Origin: a virus
IMG/VR virus record: IMGVR_UViG_3300042340_000379
Span: 124,001 to 188,000 of that record
Length of the DNA: 64,000 nucleotides
Reading direction: 5' to 3' (one strand)
Below the pieces are notes generated by a model. That model was not told where the DNA came from and did no database searches. It worked only from the letters and a program-made list of their open reading frames with translations. Below, one piece after another: positions 9,104 through 18,370 of the stretch. The position numbers and the translations under genes were made by a program. Every line of letters starts with the position of its first letter. Within the stretch, counting starts at the first letter, position 1.

Positions 9104-12100
9104 GGACTCAGTAATACAAGCTCACTAGTCCATCCCTGGCTACCTGCCGAGTTTAGCGTATGCCGTACACCCTCGATTCTCCAAATAGATCGAGGGTCTT
9201 GCGTGAACCCAGACTTTCGCCAGTGATTCTCGCCCCACTCTTCAGTTGTCGCTGCTGCGTTATCTCCCTCAGTATCCTTTTCTACAACCGTGGCTGTTTC
9301 TTTTTTAGTGGCAGAGCAAAAGATGTCCTCAGCGCTCTTCTTAAACTCAGCTTTTCTAGCCCTAATTTTATAGTCTTCATCAACTCGCTCATAGCCGTCA
9401 GGTGAAGGTTCAGATGAATAGTTCCCTGTAAGAGGGGCTGAAGTCTCAGCTCTAGATTCAATTCCCTGGCGCGTAACTTCTAATGCACTCAGGTAACTAG
9501 CACGAGTCGCGCCTTCATACTCAACAATAGACTGTCGCTCATCAATATAAGTCTGAAGAGTCTGAGAGTAAATAGGTGAGTTAATAGTTTGAACCAGCTC
9601 GCCAGGGGTTAACGAAGCATCACCTAACACAGTCATTGATGCCGTGCGCAACTCTTTAGCATAGAGACGAGCAACTGAAGCTGCAACCGCTGCCGCCTCT
9701 CCAATATTTTTGATCGTCTCGTCAACAATGTACATGTTGCGGCCACCAATTTCATGTCCTCGAAGAAACGCGGGCCTGGCTGACATGTGCATAATAATCG
9801 CGTCACCGGCCACACTCCCGTTAGGAGATTGGTTAGCAATAAAGAAGTTAGTCTTCATACCAAGAGAGGACAGCTCTTCTTTGAAGTTGATCGTCATCTG
9901 GTTGTAATCAACCTGGCCAAAGATGCGACTGTAGTCAAACGTTTGGGTAAACTCGCAACCTTCAGTCTCTAGCCTTTCTATAATGGACTCAAACGAGGGC
10001 TTAGGAATGCTACCAGAAACCTGCGGGGGAATAGTACGGTGGTAGTACGTCCTGTAAAATCGCTTAGGGTCAGCTAAGCCTGAAACATCATTTACTCTAG
10101 GGGTGTAATAGAACTGCCCGTCAAGATGGTTCATAAAAGTCTCAGTTGGGTAAGGTTCCTGAGCTGAGAGAACTCGAATAAACTCAATCGGAATCTGAGT
10201 TTCAATTGAGAAATCTTTGCTGATAATATCAACCGAGTAGGGTAATCGCCCGGTAAAGATGTTAAACCTCATTTCTGAGTCTAGGTCTAATAACTCTTTT
10301 GGGTTAGAAGTGCGAGCGCGGCAAGGGATAATATCTTTAGAAAATTCGTTTTTACATGTGTAGAAAAAGTCGGGGCGTTTTGCTTCTGTTAAAGGTCTAA
10401 CAAATGAATAACCTCCCGGCCCGCTAGAGCTTTCAGAAGGAGAACCTGTAAATGTGGGATCAGCACCTCCTAAATGGCTACCTAAAAAGTCATAAATTTG
10501 TTGAGGGGTTTTAGTTCCTTGACTAGGGTAACAAAAAGATCCATTGCTTCTTGGAATGCTGGCCCACTCACAAGCAATTTTATCTAGCACAGTAGGCCAG
10601 TCTTGTTTAAGAACCGCGTCATAAGCCCCTCTTTGTTTAAGAAGATCGATCGCAGCTTTGTCTTGATTCTCAGGACTAAAAGATGTCAAGCCCAATTTGC
10701 GAACTAGCCCATCCCAAGTTCTTATAAGAAATTGATATCGACCACTAGCAGATGACCGTAATCCAGTTCCTAAAATCTGGCGAGGGTGATCGCGATAGCC
10801 ATTATTAAATAAACGGCCAGTATACTGAACGTTGTAACCTCGATCACTTCCAGCTATTGTGCTAGTACCCTCTGCCCACGCGATCATATCTAACACCGCA
10901 CGAAGATTTGGGTCAGAAGTTCCTGACGCAGTTGTTGGTTGAGATGGCTGGGGAGTTGGTGTGGGTGCTGCTTGAAGTGCTTCTCCTCCAGACCCAAGTT
11001 CTACATTATAAACAGCAGGGTCTTGATGAAGCATCTGCAAAGAGACACCATCTGGAAAAGTGACTGCGGTGTAAAGGCCTCCACCACCCCGATCACTAAT
11101 TACTCCAGAAATCTTTTCTATAGGAACAGTTGAACGAATCTCTGTTCCTATAGAAGCTGCATAATCGATACCATAGTGCTTGCGTCCGTACCTCGCAGTT
11201 CTGCCAGGGTTTCTAGTCCAGTGTTCAGATGTAATTTGGACACTACCTAAAGGAACTCCATTTAAGGCAATACGGTTGGCATGTTCGTCTGTTACTCTAT
11301 TTCTGCTCGGGTCATAAGAGCGGGCGTATTGAAGATGGAGGTGAGGCCCTGTACCAACACCTGTTTGACCTGTGATTCCTAATAAAGCTCCAGTCCCAAC
11401 AGTCGCAGCACCCCCTCCACCTCTTAAAGCATTACCAGAACTACTGTTGTACTGAACATAAAAGCCCAAATCTTGAATAAAGCCCTTCTTAATAACTCGG
11501 CCATTTAGATTGCAGTCGTCAGTCTCACCTTGAATAGCAACATGGCCAATTCCCAACTGGGAAATCTTTAGGATCAAATCTGACCGCAAGACATTCTCGT
11601 TTCCTTTTGCAAATGCTTTTGCGAGTGTGCTAGCGTTCTTGTCATTACCGTATGATGGATCAAATGTTACTTCGCTATCAGACAGGTAACGAACACGATC
11701 TCGACACTGGATTGTTAATGAGATACCCTTTGGCGTTCCTATGGCTGCGATTGTGTCGATCACGCCAATATAGTTTCGTAAAAGAAGGGAGTTTTCTAGA
11801 TCCTCAGGAGCGACAGGTCGCATTGTCGGCAAATAGCCCATCCAAACGCAAATTTCATCCTCAGGGCCGAGTCTTGAAAGAACTTCCTCGTTGTCAATTT
11901 TCTTTTTGTAAAGAGGTAGTTCAGGTGGCATATCATGAACTGAAGTCAAGTTACATGACAATGAAATTGTTGCCGTCGAACTTGCAAAAAATCTCTGTTG
12001 ATAAACCGTCGCACTACTAATTACCCATTGGGAGGGCTCAGAATGAACGTTCGAGAATAAGATCTGAGTATGGTCAAGACTCGTGATCGCCCAAACCGGG

Positions 12101-12171
12101 ATAGCACCCTGACTTCTCATGTGACATTTATCCCCAAGGGTTGGATCGAATCTCGGTTCGGGAATACTCAT
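9097..12171 (-). CDS. Baseplate hub protein with inserted M23-like and GH104 lytic domains
   Basis: 1024 residues. The N-terminal ~200 and C-terminal ~400 residues resemble a gp27/gpD-type hub (MGYLPTMRPVAP, NYIGVIDTIAA; later VLGDASLTPGELVQTI). Inserted between them are two cell-wall domains. The first has M23 metallopeptidase motifs: TGPHLHLQ near residue 276, then HYGIDYAASIGTEI with H~331 and D~335, then a lone LHQD near 380. The HxH motif precedes the HxxxD motif, the reverse of canonical M23 order. The second (about 425-560) matches phage lambda R-type GH104 transglycosylase: AWAEGT with the catalytic Glu near 430, DHPRQI, GRYQFL and IACEWASIP. Likely role: puncture the peptidoglycan during tail contraction. 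The hub assignment rests on context and weak similarity; the GH104 call is strong. Confidence 0.85.
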   Translation of the reverse strand: MSIPEPRFDPTLGDKCHMRSQGAIPVWAITSLDHTQILFSNVHSEPSQWVISSATVYQQRFFASSTATISLSCNLTSVHDMPPELPLYKKKIDNEEVLSRLGPEDEICVWMGYLPTMRPVAPEDLENSLLLRNYIGVIDTIAAIGTPKGISLTIQCRDRVRYLSDSEVTFDPSYGNDKNASTLAKAFAKGNENVLRSDLILKISQLGIGHVAIQGETDDCNLNGRVIKKGFIQDLGFYVQYNSSSGNALRGGGGAATVGTGALLGITGQTGVGTGPHLHLQYARSYDPSRNRVTDEHANRIALNGVPLGSVQITSEHWTRNPGRTARYGRKHYGIDYAASIGTEIRSTVPIEKISGVISDRGGGGLYTAVTFPDGVSLQMLHQDPAVYNVELGSGGEALQAAPTPTPQPSQPTTASGTSDPNLRAVLDMIAWAEGTSTIAGSDRGYNVQYTGRLFNNGYRDHPRQILGTGLRSSASGRYQFLIRTWDGLVRKLGLTSFSPENQDKAAIDLLKQRGAYDAVLKQDWPTVLDKIACEWASIPRSNGSFCYPSQGTKTPQQIYDFLGSHLGGADPTFTGSPSESSSGPGGYSFVRPLTEAKRPDFFYTCKNEFSKDIIPCRARTSNPKELLDLDSEMRFNIFTGRLPYSVDIISKDFSIETQIPIEFIRVLSAQEPYPTETFMNHLDGQFYYTPRVNDVSGLADPKRFYRTYYHRTIPPQVSGSIPKPSFESIIERLETEGCEFTQTFDYSRIFGQVDYNQMTINFKEELSSLGMKTNFFIANQSPNGSVAGDAIIMHMSARPAFLRGHEIGGRNMYIVDETIKNIGEAAAVAASVARLYAKELRTASMTVLGDASLTPGELVQTINSPIYSQTLQTYIDERQSIVEYEGATRASYLSALEVTRQGIESRAETSAPLTGNYSSEPSPDGYERVDEDYKIRARKAEFKKSAEDIFCSATKKETATVVEKDTEGDNAAATTEEWGENHWRKSGFTQDPRSIWRIEGVRHTLNSAGSQGWTSELVLLSPY

Positions 12172-12535
12172 CTAATAATCTATTCATAAATATACTTTGA
12201 CCTTAACTGCCTAAGTTGCAAGCTAAGTGCGCAAGGTATATAGTAGAGAAGTCGCCTCCGCTCTCCTCTGCTCACCTCGACTCAGCTCAGCTCTTCTCCA
12301 CTCGACTCAACTCGGCGTTTTGCAAACCCTCAGTCCTAACCGGCTGGGGGTTTGGCCTTTCTACCCCTTTATGTAAAGCAGGCTCGCCACCCAGCCAAGC
12401 AGCTTGCACCTAGTCGCGGCAGTGTGTTAGATTGTTCAAGTCAGCTTCGGTTGACAAAAACCGCCTCTTCTCGGCTCAACTCCACTCTGCTCTACTCGAC
12501 TCAACTCAACTCGACGTAGCCTGAAAATGGCTAAA

Positions 12536-12569
12536 GAAACCCCAGGAAGTTTAGGCCTCCTGGGGTTTC
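12536..12569. terminator. 12-bp stem hairpin between tube and hub genes
   Basis: GAAACCCCAGGA pairs perfectly with TCCTGGGGTTTC across a 10-base loop. The left arm is preceded by A/T-rich bases and the right arm is followed by CTACTTTG, so there is no good T-run on either strand. It could terminate or attenuate the leftward tail transcript before the hub gene, or protect RNA ends. Confidence 0.55.
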
Positions 12570-12584
12570 TACTTTGTATCTACT

Positions 12585-12602
12585 CTGGGCTTTTAGGCCC
12601 AG
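12585..12602. terminator. Second hairpin in the tube-hub gap
   Basis: CTGGGC and GCCCAG pair across a TTTTAG loop. It lies 15 bases after the larger hairpin and before the third pentamer cluster. No T-run follows; the role is unclear. Confidence 0.35.
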
Positions 12603-12764
12603 TTGTCGTTCTGAAGATTACAAACTAGAATTGAAAAGTGCTTAGGCACAGCGTCTCAACTCAACTCGGTTCATCTCAACTCGACTCCCCTCATCTCCAC
12701 TCAACGCAACTCGTCTGCCTGGGAAGGCTGTTAGAGCATGCCCTAACCAAAACTCCACCCTATA

Positions 12765-13502
12765 CTAAAGAGCGAAAGTGTTTCCGTTTTGCAAAGCCCA
12801 AGTAGGCCGAGCATCATTAACAATAGTGGCCTGGTTATAAAATACAGAGTTTGTATTCTGACTGTCCGCAGGCGTAAAGGGATTACCAACAACAGTCCCG
12901 GCCCACACAGACGAGGAATCGACGTAACTGATCCCTTCAGCCAGGCCTTCCCAACGAACAGCAATTACTGAACGTCCGGCCATCGCGCCGATAGTCATAC
13001 TGTCAACTTTACAATAGACCAATCTATATTGGCCGACCGAGTGACGCCGACGACGGGAGTTATCATTTCCGTTGACTAGCAGTTCGCCAAGATTATTGTT
13101 CCGAAGATCAACGTTGTTGAGTGACCGTTCGTCAAGTTCAGGTGCAGAAAGATCAAAGGTGATTACCATCCTTGGGCTGCGACCAATGCGCATTTCACGA
13201 CGAATGTCATCAAAGCCAAAGGTAGACTCTAGAAGACGGGTGTCAATAAGACCCCGTTCTAAAACCCAACCGAACTGAAATTCACCATCAAGCATTCGGG
13301 GAATGCGTTGGTTAAATTCCATGTAAGGCTCAGTCGCGTTTCGGATAGTTAGCTGGATGCTGGTAAAGCGCCCAACTAAAAGCTGGTTGCCGGTCGCTTG
13401 GTCAATGACCCAGACATCGGCGTCAAAGCCCTGCATTGGATCCTTAATAGAATTATTAATCGCGGCCCCAGCAGGGGAAGAATTTGCTGTGAAAATTGCC
13501 AT
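12765..13502 (-). CDS. Tail tube protein
   Basis: 245 residues, directly after the sheath gene in the leftward operon, the standard sheath-then-tube order. Residues ~25-90 (FDADVWVIDQATGNQLLVGR, then a strand block and FQFGWVLERGLID) match the general layout of gp19-like inner tube subunits: an N-terminal beta-barrel edge, a loop, and a central strand rich in aromatic residues. A basic SRRRRHS stretch near 150 is a likely exposed loop. The protein forms the rigid channel for DNA inside the sheath. Longer than T4 gp19 (163 residues), which suggests an extra surface domain in the C-terminal third. Confidence 0.75.
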   Translation of the reverse strand: MAIFTANSSPAGAAINNSIKDPMQGFDADVWVIDQATGNQLLVGRFTSIQLTIRNATEPYMEFNQRIPRMLDGEFQFGWVLERGLIDTRLLESTFGFDDIRREMRIGRSPRMVITFDLSAPELDERSLNNVDLRNNNLGELLVNGNDNSRRRRHSVGQYRLVYCKVDSMTIGAMAGRSVIAVRWEGLAEGISYVDSSSVWAGTVVGNPFTPADSQNTNSVFYNQATIVNDARPTWALQNGNTFAL

Positions 13503-13542
13503 GTTAGCTTATCGGGGGTTAAGGTCTACTGGGGTGGAAAAC

Positions 13543-16500
13543 TTACTGGGTTTGCAGGCTCAGGGAATCTGCAATTTCTCGGGTAACGCTGACCCTGATA
13601 AAGTCAGCCGGGTATACTGGCGTGTAGAGCAACGCGATGTTTAGAATGCCCTGAGAGATAGTGGTTGGTGTGTTGTTACTTTCGTTACAAATCGTGTTTC
13701 GGAAGCTCGAGATTCGCCCTTCACGGGTCAGGCTTTGAAGATAGGCGTCAACCGCAACTGCTACCTGGGCTCTTAAAGAAGTGGTGTTCCTATTTGAGCG
13801 AACCCACACTAGATTAAGATACAGGTCGTGAAGAATTTGGTCAGCCATCCGTCGCACAGAGACGTACCGATCACTACTGTTAGAAGTAGTTGACAAACCA
13901 TTTAGAAACTTATAGACTCCAAGGCCCGCGTCGTAGAAGAGAACTTCAGTCCGAGCGCGAGTGACGGCATCCAGATAGGTTGTGTTTGAAGGAGTGTCAA
14001 CAGAAACGACGCCATTTGGAACCATTCCCTCGCCAGCAGCAGCGGGAGATATTTCAGGAGGGTTAGCTGCCAACAAACCTACATAAAAGCCAGCCCCAGG
14101 AGTATTGTTAAAACCGCTAACTCCAGCCATTGAGGTGTGCCCACCAACCAAAACAATTCGAGGATTGTTCTGGGCAGAGGCTAAGCTCAAAGCTTGAGTC
14201 CCAGAAAGATTACGGGGGGCTTGAATAACACCCGTTCTTAGACCAGTAGAAACATTAGCCCGATTGACCTGGCCAATAATCTCTTCGGTCACGCCCGAGA
14301 AGTTACGGTCGCCCGCATCATACCCAGCGGCATATAAGATTGAAATATCTTGACCTTCTAGCTCCTGAACAGCCTGGCGAAGAATAGCAGCTCGATCGGC
14401 AGCAGGCAAACTTGCAACAACAGTGTCTTGGCCTTCACTCAAGTAAATATTTTGGAGATAAGAATCACCAAAAGCCGCTTGAGCATAAAGAGGAAGAGAG
14501 AACGAGCTGGTAGATTGGTTTGCGGTATTAAAGACAGGAATGCGATCGCCATAAGACGGCGCAAGTCGAACAGGAACTTTATTTAGTTCTAGTTCAGTCA
14601 ACTCTTTACCATCAACAGCGGGTAGATAGTAACAACGAACCAGTCGGCTATTAGCCGAGGCGTTAAACAAACCGTCAGTTTCAACATCCCGAGTCGAAAG
14701 CGCCATCGTTTCCGAACCAGGAACATTTTGGTAAGAAGAACTATCTTCATCTAAAACAAAGAGAGTAAACTGACCGTCCCGTCCGGGGGTGACACTAACC
14801 TTAAGCTTATTGCCGTAAGCACCTTCTGATAAGGCTACAACTCGAAGCAGTGGGTCAGAATCAATAGAGTAGAAATCTTGATAAGCAGCGCTGGAACCAT
14901 CAATCGCCCCACTAAACCTTAGATCCGCTCCATACTTAGAGTTGGAATCGGAAATGTTGCTAGAGTTAAACAAAAGGTCATCAGCAGTAACACCAGAAGA
15001 CACCCCCTTAACTTCGCGAGTTAGAGTAGCCCGAATGCGATTTGCGTCAGTGCCTGTATACCCGGTGGCAAGACTCAGAGTTGGGGGATTCAAGTTAGCC
15101 GAAATAATAGGCTCTCTAAGAAGACCCATCATCATCGCGTCAAGTTCAATCGCTTCTTTTAGTTCAGTGAGAATTTGGGAAGCTGTCATACCAACCGAGA
15201 AGTCTTGCTCGCCAGCAGCAGAACCTAAAGCTACGGAAGCATAGGCAACAGGAACGTTAAACGTACCCCCCTTAAGAAACGCAATCTTATTAGAGGTCGA
15301 AATGCCTGGTAGGTCAACTTGAATGCCAGACGAGGGAGCAAAGATAACTCCATCTTCACGCTCAAACAGAATGCGATTGTCAAAATTGTTAGCTTGAACA
15401 GCTTCAGTTGAAACAAGAAATGCGTCAACAAGAGCGTTGCGGTCGTCTACCTCAAAAGCAGTCTGAATGAATTTATACTCTAGAGGATCAGAAACTGTGC
15501 CGACAGTAGTTGCGGCAACAGGGCCAGAAAGAGTACCAGAAATAGTAGCCGATGAAACAGAGGCAGGAGTTTGAGTGCCAACTGTAAATTTTGACCCGTT
15601 GGAAAAGTTAATTTCAAAGCCGGGGTCAAGTCGGTAAGGAACAGATGCTACAGAAAGAGAAACAGCTCCGTTTATCGCGTTTGAAGAAACAGTAACGCTA
15701 GCCGAAGGATTTTTTACGTACTCTGGGAGACCGCCAGATCTTGCCCTAAATGTGGAAGAGAAGATGTAGAGATTCTTAGAAGTTTCGTAGAGAGAAACCG
15801 AAGCGTTAGTCAGAACGGTCGCGATCTGCCCTTTAACTAAAAACCGAACTCGGTTTGGGTTAGAAGGGTCATCAGCAGCAACTGACATTACCATCAAGGG
15901 AGTGCTAGAAGTGCTGTTAAAAACAACCGCTGAACCAGAGTACAAAAGCCGACCGGGCTTTAAGTTAGCAACAAAAGATTGGTTGCTTTCTAAAGTGCGA
16001 TCAGCGTACATCCATTGAATCTGGTTCTCAACAGAACCAGAAACTGGAATATAAGTTGCAGGGGCGCTAACCGTCGCGGTTGATGAGATGATTTGCTCAA
16101 CAGATGGAATAGCGCCTTGGGGAATGATAACTCCAACAGAGGTTGAGCTTAAAACGCCTTTTAGAGAAACCGGGTTATTTGAGGGGTCAGCGTTTTCAGT
16201 TAGCTTAAAACTTGCGTTAGAAAAGTAGAGATAGCTGTCTTTTGCTAGACTAGTGCGAAGACTTGCAATCTCAAGAGTTTTAATCTGGCGAGCAGAATAA
16301 GTCGCGGCAGGTAGAGTGCCTGGATTTTTAGTGACGGTTGCAGTCGTTGCAGAAGCAATGGTAATTTGCATACCATTAGTTAAAACGTAAACTTGTCCAA
16401 CTACCGGAACACCGTCAACGTTAGTTAGAGTAGAAAGAGTTAAAACATCATTTAGAGCTAACGTTACGCTAGAAGCGAGAGTAAAGCCAATTGTGTTTGA

Positions 16501-17070
16501 CCGGCCAGTCAAAGCCGTCGAAACAACAAAACCAGGATCACCTTTCAAATACTCTTCAGCGACGTACTCAAAAAGACCCAGCCCATTGTAATCAACACTA
16601 CTAGGAAGAGCGCTAGTATCTCGAACGTTAAGTAAGCCAGCTGCCCGAACAGTCTCAAAGCTCTGGCCAACGTATCGAACATTCAGCTTTAGACCAGTAG
16701 TTTGAACTTGATTGCCAGCATTAAACTGCTGGATGTTGCCAATAAAACCAACTTGAGCTTGGTTAGTAGGAAGAACGTTGGCAAACTTTAGATCAAGAGT
16801 AGCTGCGGTAGCCCGAGGGGTAGCGCGAGAAATGACAATGTCAGTTGCACCTTGAAGTAGAACCTGACGAACAGCAACCGCACCAGGAGAGTTGTCATCT
16901 CCATAGAGATAGGCTGCATCTTGCCGGTTAGTAACTCGGACTGCACCACGAGGGCCTCGACGAAAAATACCGGCAATGCCCACCCGGTTGCGGTAGTTTG
17001 TATTGAATGGGATAGGCCCGACGAGAGTTTCCTGAAAACTAACGTTAGGAAAAGATAGTTGTTGGTTCAT
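13543..17070 (-). CDS. Contractile tail sheath protein (very large)
   Basis: 1175 residues, versus about 660 for T4 gp18. The N-terminus has the typical sheath lead-in (PIPFNTNYRNRVGIAGIF, then PGAVAVRQVLLQGATDIVIS). The C-terminus carries the conserved polymerisation domain: RRMADQILHDLYLNLVWVR, a long helix, TREGRISSF and the closing PADFIRVSVTREI strand. Between them, residues ~170-560 are a Ser/Thr/Val-rich insertion with repeated beta segments, probably decorating the outside of the sheath. Next gene is the tube. Function: contracts to drive the tube through the envelope. Assignment is firm; the role of the insertion is inferred. Confidence 0.93.
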   Translation of the reverse strand: MNQQLSFPNVSFQETLVGPIPFNTNYRNRVGIAGIFRRGPRGAVRVTNRQDAAYLYGDDNSPGAVAVRQVLLQGATDIVISRATPRATAATLDLKFANVLPTNQAQVGFIGNIQQFNAGNQVQTTGLKLNVRYVGQSFETVRAAGLLNVRDTSALPSSVDYNGLGLFEYVAEEYLKGDPGFVVSTALTGRSNTIGFTLASSVTLALNDVLTLSTLTNVDGVPVVGQVYVLTNGMQITIASATTATVTKNPGTLPAATYSARQIKTLEIASLRTSLAKDSYLYFSNASFKLTENADPSNNPVSLKGVLSSTSVGVIIPQGAIPSVEQIISSTATVSAPATYIPVSGSVENQIQWMYADRTLESNQSFVANLKPGRLLYSGSAVVFNSTSSTPLMVMSVAADDPSNPNRVRFLVKGQIATVLTNASVSLYETSKNLYIFSSTFRARSGGLPEYVKNPSASVTVSSNAINGAVSLSVASVPYRLDPGFEINFSNGSKFTVGTQTPASVSSATISGTLSGPVAATTVGTVSDPLEYKFIQTAFEVDDRNALVDAFLVSTEAVQANNFDNRILFEREDGVIFAPSSGIQVDLPGISTSNKIAFLKGGTFNVPVAYASVALGSAAGEQDFSVGMTASQILTELKEAIELDAMMMGLLREPIISANLNPPTLSLATGYTGTDANRIRATLTREVKGVSSGVTADDLLFNSSNISDSNSKYGADLRFSGAIDGSSAAYQDFYSIDSDPLLRVVALSEGAYGNKLKVSVTPGRDGQFTLFVLDEDSSSYQNVPGSETMALSTRDVETDGLFNASANSRLVRCYYLPAVDGKELTELELNKVPVRLAPSYGDRIPVFNTANQSTSSFSLPLYAQAAFGDSYLQNIYLSEGQDTVVASLPAADRAAILRQAVQELEGQDISILYAAGYDAGDRNFSGVTEEIIGQVNRANVSTGLRTGVIQAPRNLSGTQALSLASAQNNPRIVLVGGHTSMAGVSGFNNTPGAGFYVGLLAANPPEISPAAAGEGMVPNGVVSVDTPSNTTYLDAVTRARTEVLFYDAGLGVYKFLNGLSTTSNSSDRYVSVRRMADQILHDLYLNLVWVRSNRNTTSLRAQVAVAVDAYLQSLTREGRISSFRNTICNESNNTPTTISQGILNIALLYTPVYPADFIRVSVTREIADSLSLQTQ

Positions 17071-17122
17071 ATTACTTTTCTAGCTTTGTTTGTTTTATCA
17101 AAATGAAGACGGTCAAGGGTGG

Positions 17123-18370
17123 TCAATCGCTAGCGAGAATTACGCCAATAGCTCTTCCTCTATTAATTTCTGTTCCTTCAGAAGGTCTAATTAAACTGAC
17201 ACTAAAAAATCTGTCGGCTGGAAGGGAAAGCTCTCCAGCTGTCTTAAACGTAATTACTTGTGTCTCTTCCCCAACATCAAACTCGAGAGAATCCAAAGGA
17301 TATTCTAAATCCTCAAAATGAATAGCTAAAGCGGGAAGGGGGCCAGTGCCCGTAACCTGCCAGTTAACTTCGCTAATAATATCCAGGTTTCCGATTCTTG
17401 TAACAGTAAACGTAAATTGAGTCTGCTCTGTCAAGGCAACTTCACTAGTTGTCTGAGAAGTAATGCTCAATGTTGGAGGGGTATATCCTGGATACTGTAT
17501 TACAGTATATAGATCTACAGCATCTCGGACTGGGCTATTTGTCCAAGGCTCTTCTCCCTCTTCAGGTTCAGGAGGAACAAAGTAGTTAACTAAGTTTTCA
17601 AAGTCAACCTCAGTTGACTCATCTTCAATTAGAAGAGTTTTGACTGTCTCGACTATAAATAGACCTTGGTTTGAACGAGCGAGGTTTGTCTCATAAATAT
17701 CAAATTCAATTACTGTTTCAGCCCTGTGAAACACTAAGTTCTCTGGATTGGTTTGACTAATTGTTGATGTAGTTGGATAGTTTGTATAAAGAATAGATGG
17801 GTTGCGAATACCGTAAGGCTGAAAATGACCTATATCTCGGACTATGTACCGAATCATAGTCATTAAGTCTCGAAGCATTTCTTCAGAAGGGACAACATAA
17901 ATGATTGCTTCCCCTGTTACTTCAGCTGGTTCGTCTTGATTAGCAGGCTCGACTAATTCAAAACGCTGGCCAAAAGGCCCGTATTCTTCACTCTCTTGAA
18001 GAGAATAGGAGACAGCAATAGGAACATCAAAACTTGCCTCAATAATAGAGGCTTGAATCGTAAGCCTAAATCTCGTGCGATCAGAATATTCGCCAGGGTC
18101 AGGCCGACCCATTGTGTAATGCTCATTTTCTAGAGAGGCTGTCGATGTGTATCCACCTGTTGGAAACACGGATAGCGTTAAGCCAGGCTCTGGTAATTCA
18201 AGACCCGAGTAAGTTCTAAATTTCTGGACAGCAACTCTAACTGGTGGCTGACCAACCGGGGTACCCACTTCAAAAATGGGCAGCTCTTGCATGAGAGGAT
18301 GCTTCTGAAGTGCAAGCGCTACTGCTAGTACAACTTGCCGGTCAGTGGCTGAATAAATCCTATCTGCCAT
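17123..18370 (-). CDS. Putative tail terminator/completion protein with Calx-beta-like C-terminal domain
   Basis: 415 residues, overlapping the upstream gene by one base and placed just before the sheath. Residues 1-240 are a compact domain starting RIYSATDRQVVLAVALALQK, with the size and position expected of a tail terminator or neck-tail joining protein; this is positional inference. Residues ~300-415 look like a Calx-beta repeat: TLSITSQTTSEVALTEQTQ, FTFTVTRIG, FDVGEETQVITFKT and a final ADRFFSVSLIRPS strand. Calx-beta domains are calcium-binding adhesion modules, so this would be a surface-exposed decoration. Pro/Glu-rich linker between the two parts. Confidence 0.6.
   Translation of the reverse strand: MADRIYSATDRQVVLAVALALQKHPLMQELPIFEVGTPVGQPPVRVAVQKFRTYSGLELPEPGLTLSVFPTGGYTSTASLENEHYTMGRPDPGEYSDRTRFRLTIQASIIEASFDVPIAVSYSLQESEEYGPFGQRFELVEPANQDEPAEVTGEAIIYVVPSEEMLRDLMTMIRYIVRDIGHFQPYGIRNPSILYTNYPTTSTISQTNPENLVFHRAETVIEFDIYETNLARSNQGLFIVETVKTLLIEDESTEVDFENLVNYFVPPEPEEGEEPWTNSPVRDAVDLYTVIQYPGYTPPTLSITSQTTSEVALTEQTQFTFTVTRIGNLDIISEVNWQVTGTGPLPALAIHFEDLEYPLDSLEFDVGEETQVITFKTAGELSLPADRFFSVSLIRPSEGTEINRGRAIGVILASD

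Larger units (their letters stand above)
12245..12720. repeat. Three clusters of CTCNN pentamer repeats
   Basis: The 590-base stretch between the hub and tube genes has no convincing gene. It holds three runs of about 10-13 head-to-tail pentamers of form CTCNN (mostly CTCGA, CTCAA, CTCAG): about 12255-12316, 12462-12514 and 12654-12715. On the leftward transcript these read GAGNN. The clusters are separated by ~200 and ~190 bases and sit around two hairpins. Purpose unknown. Confidence 0.8.

Noticed and set aside
12216-12413. 65-codon rightward frame through the pentamer cluster
   Set aside because: Its composition is dictated by the CTCNN repeats (Ser/Leu/Thr runs); no start signal.
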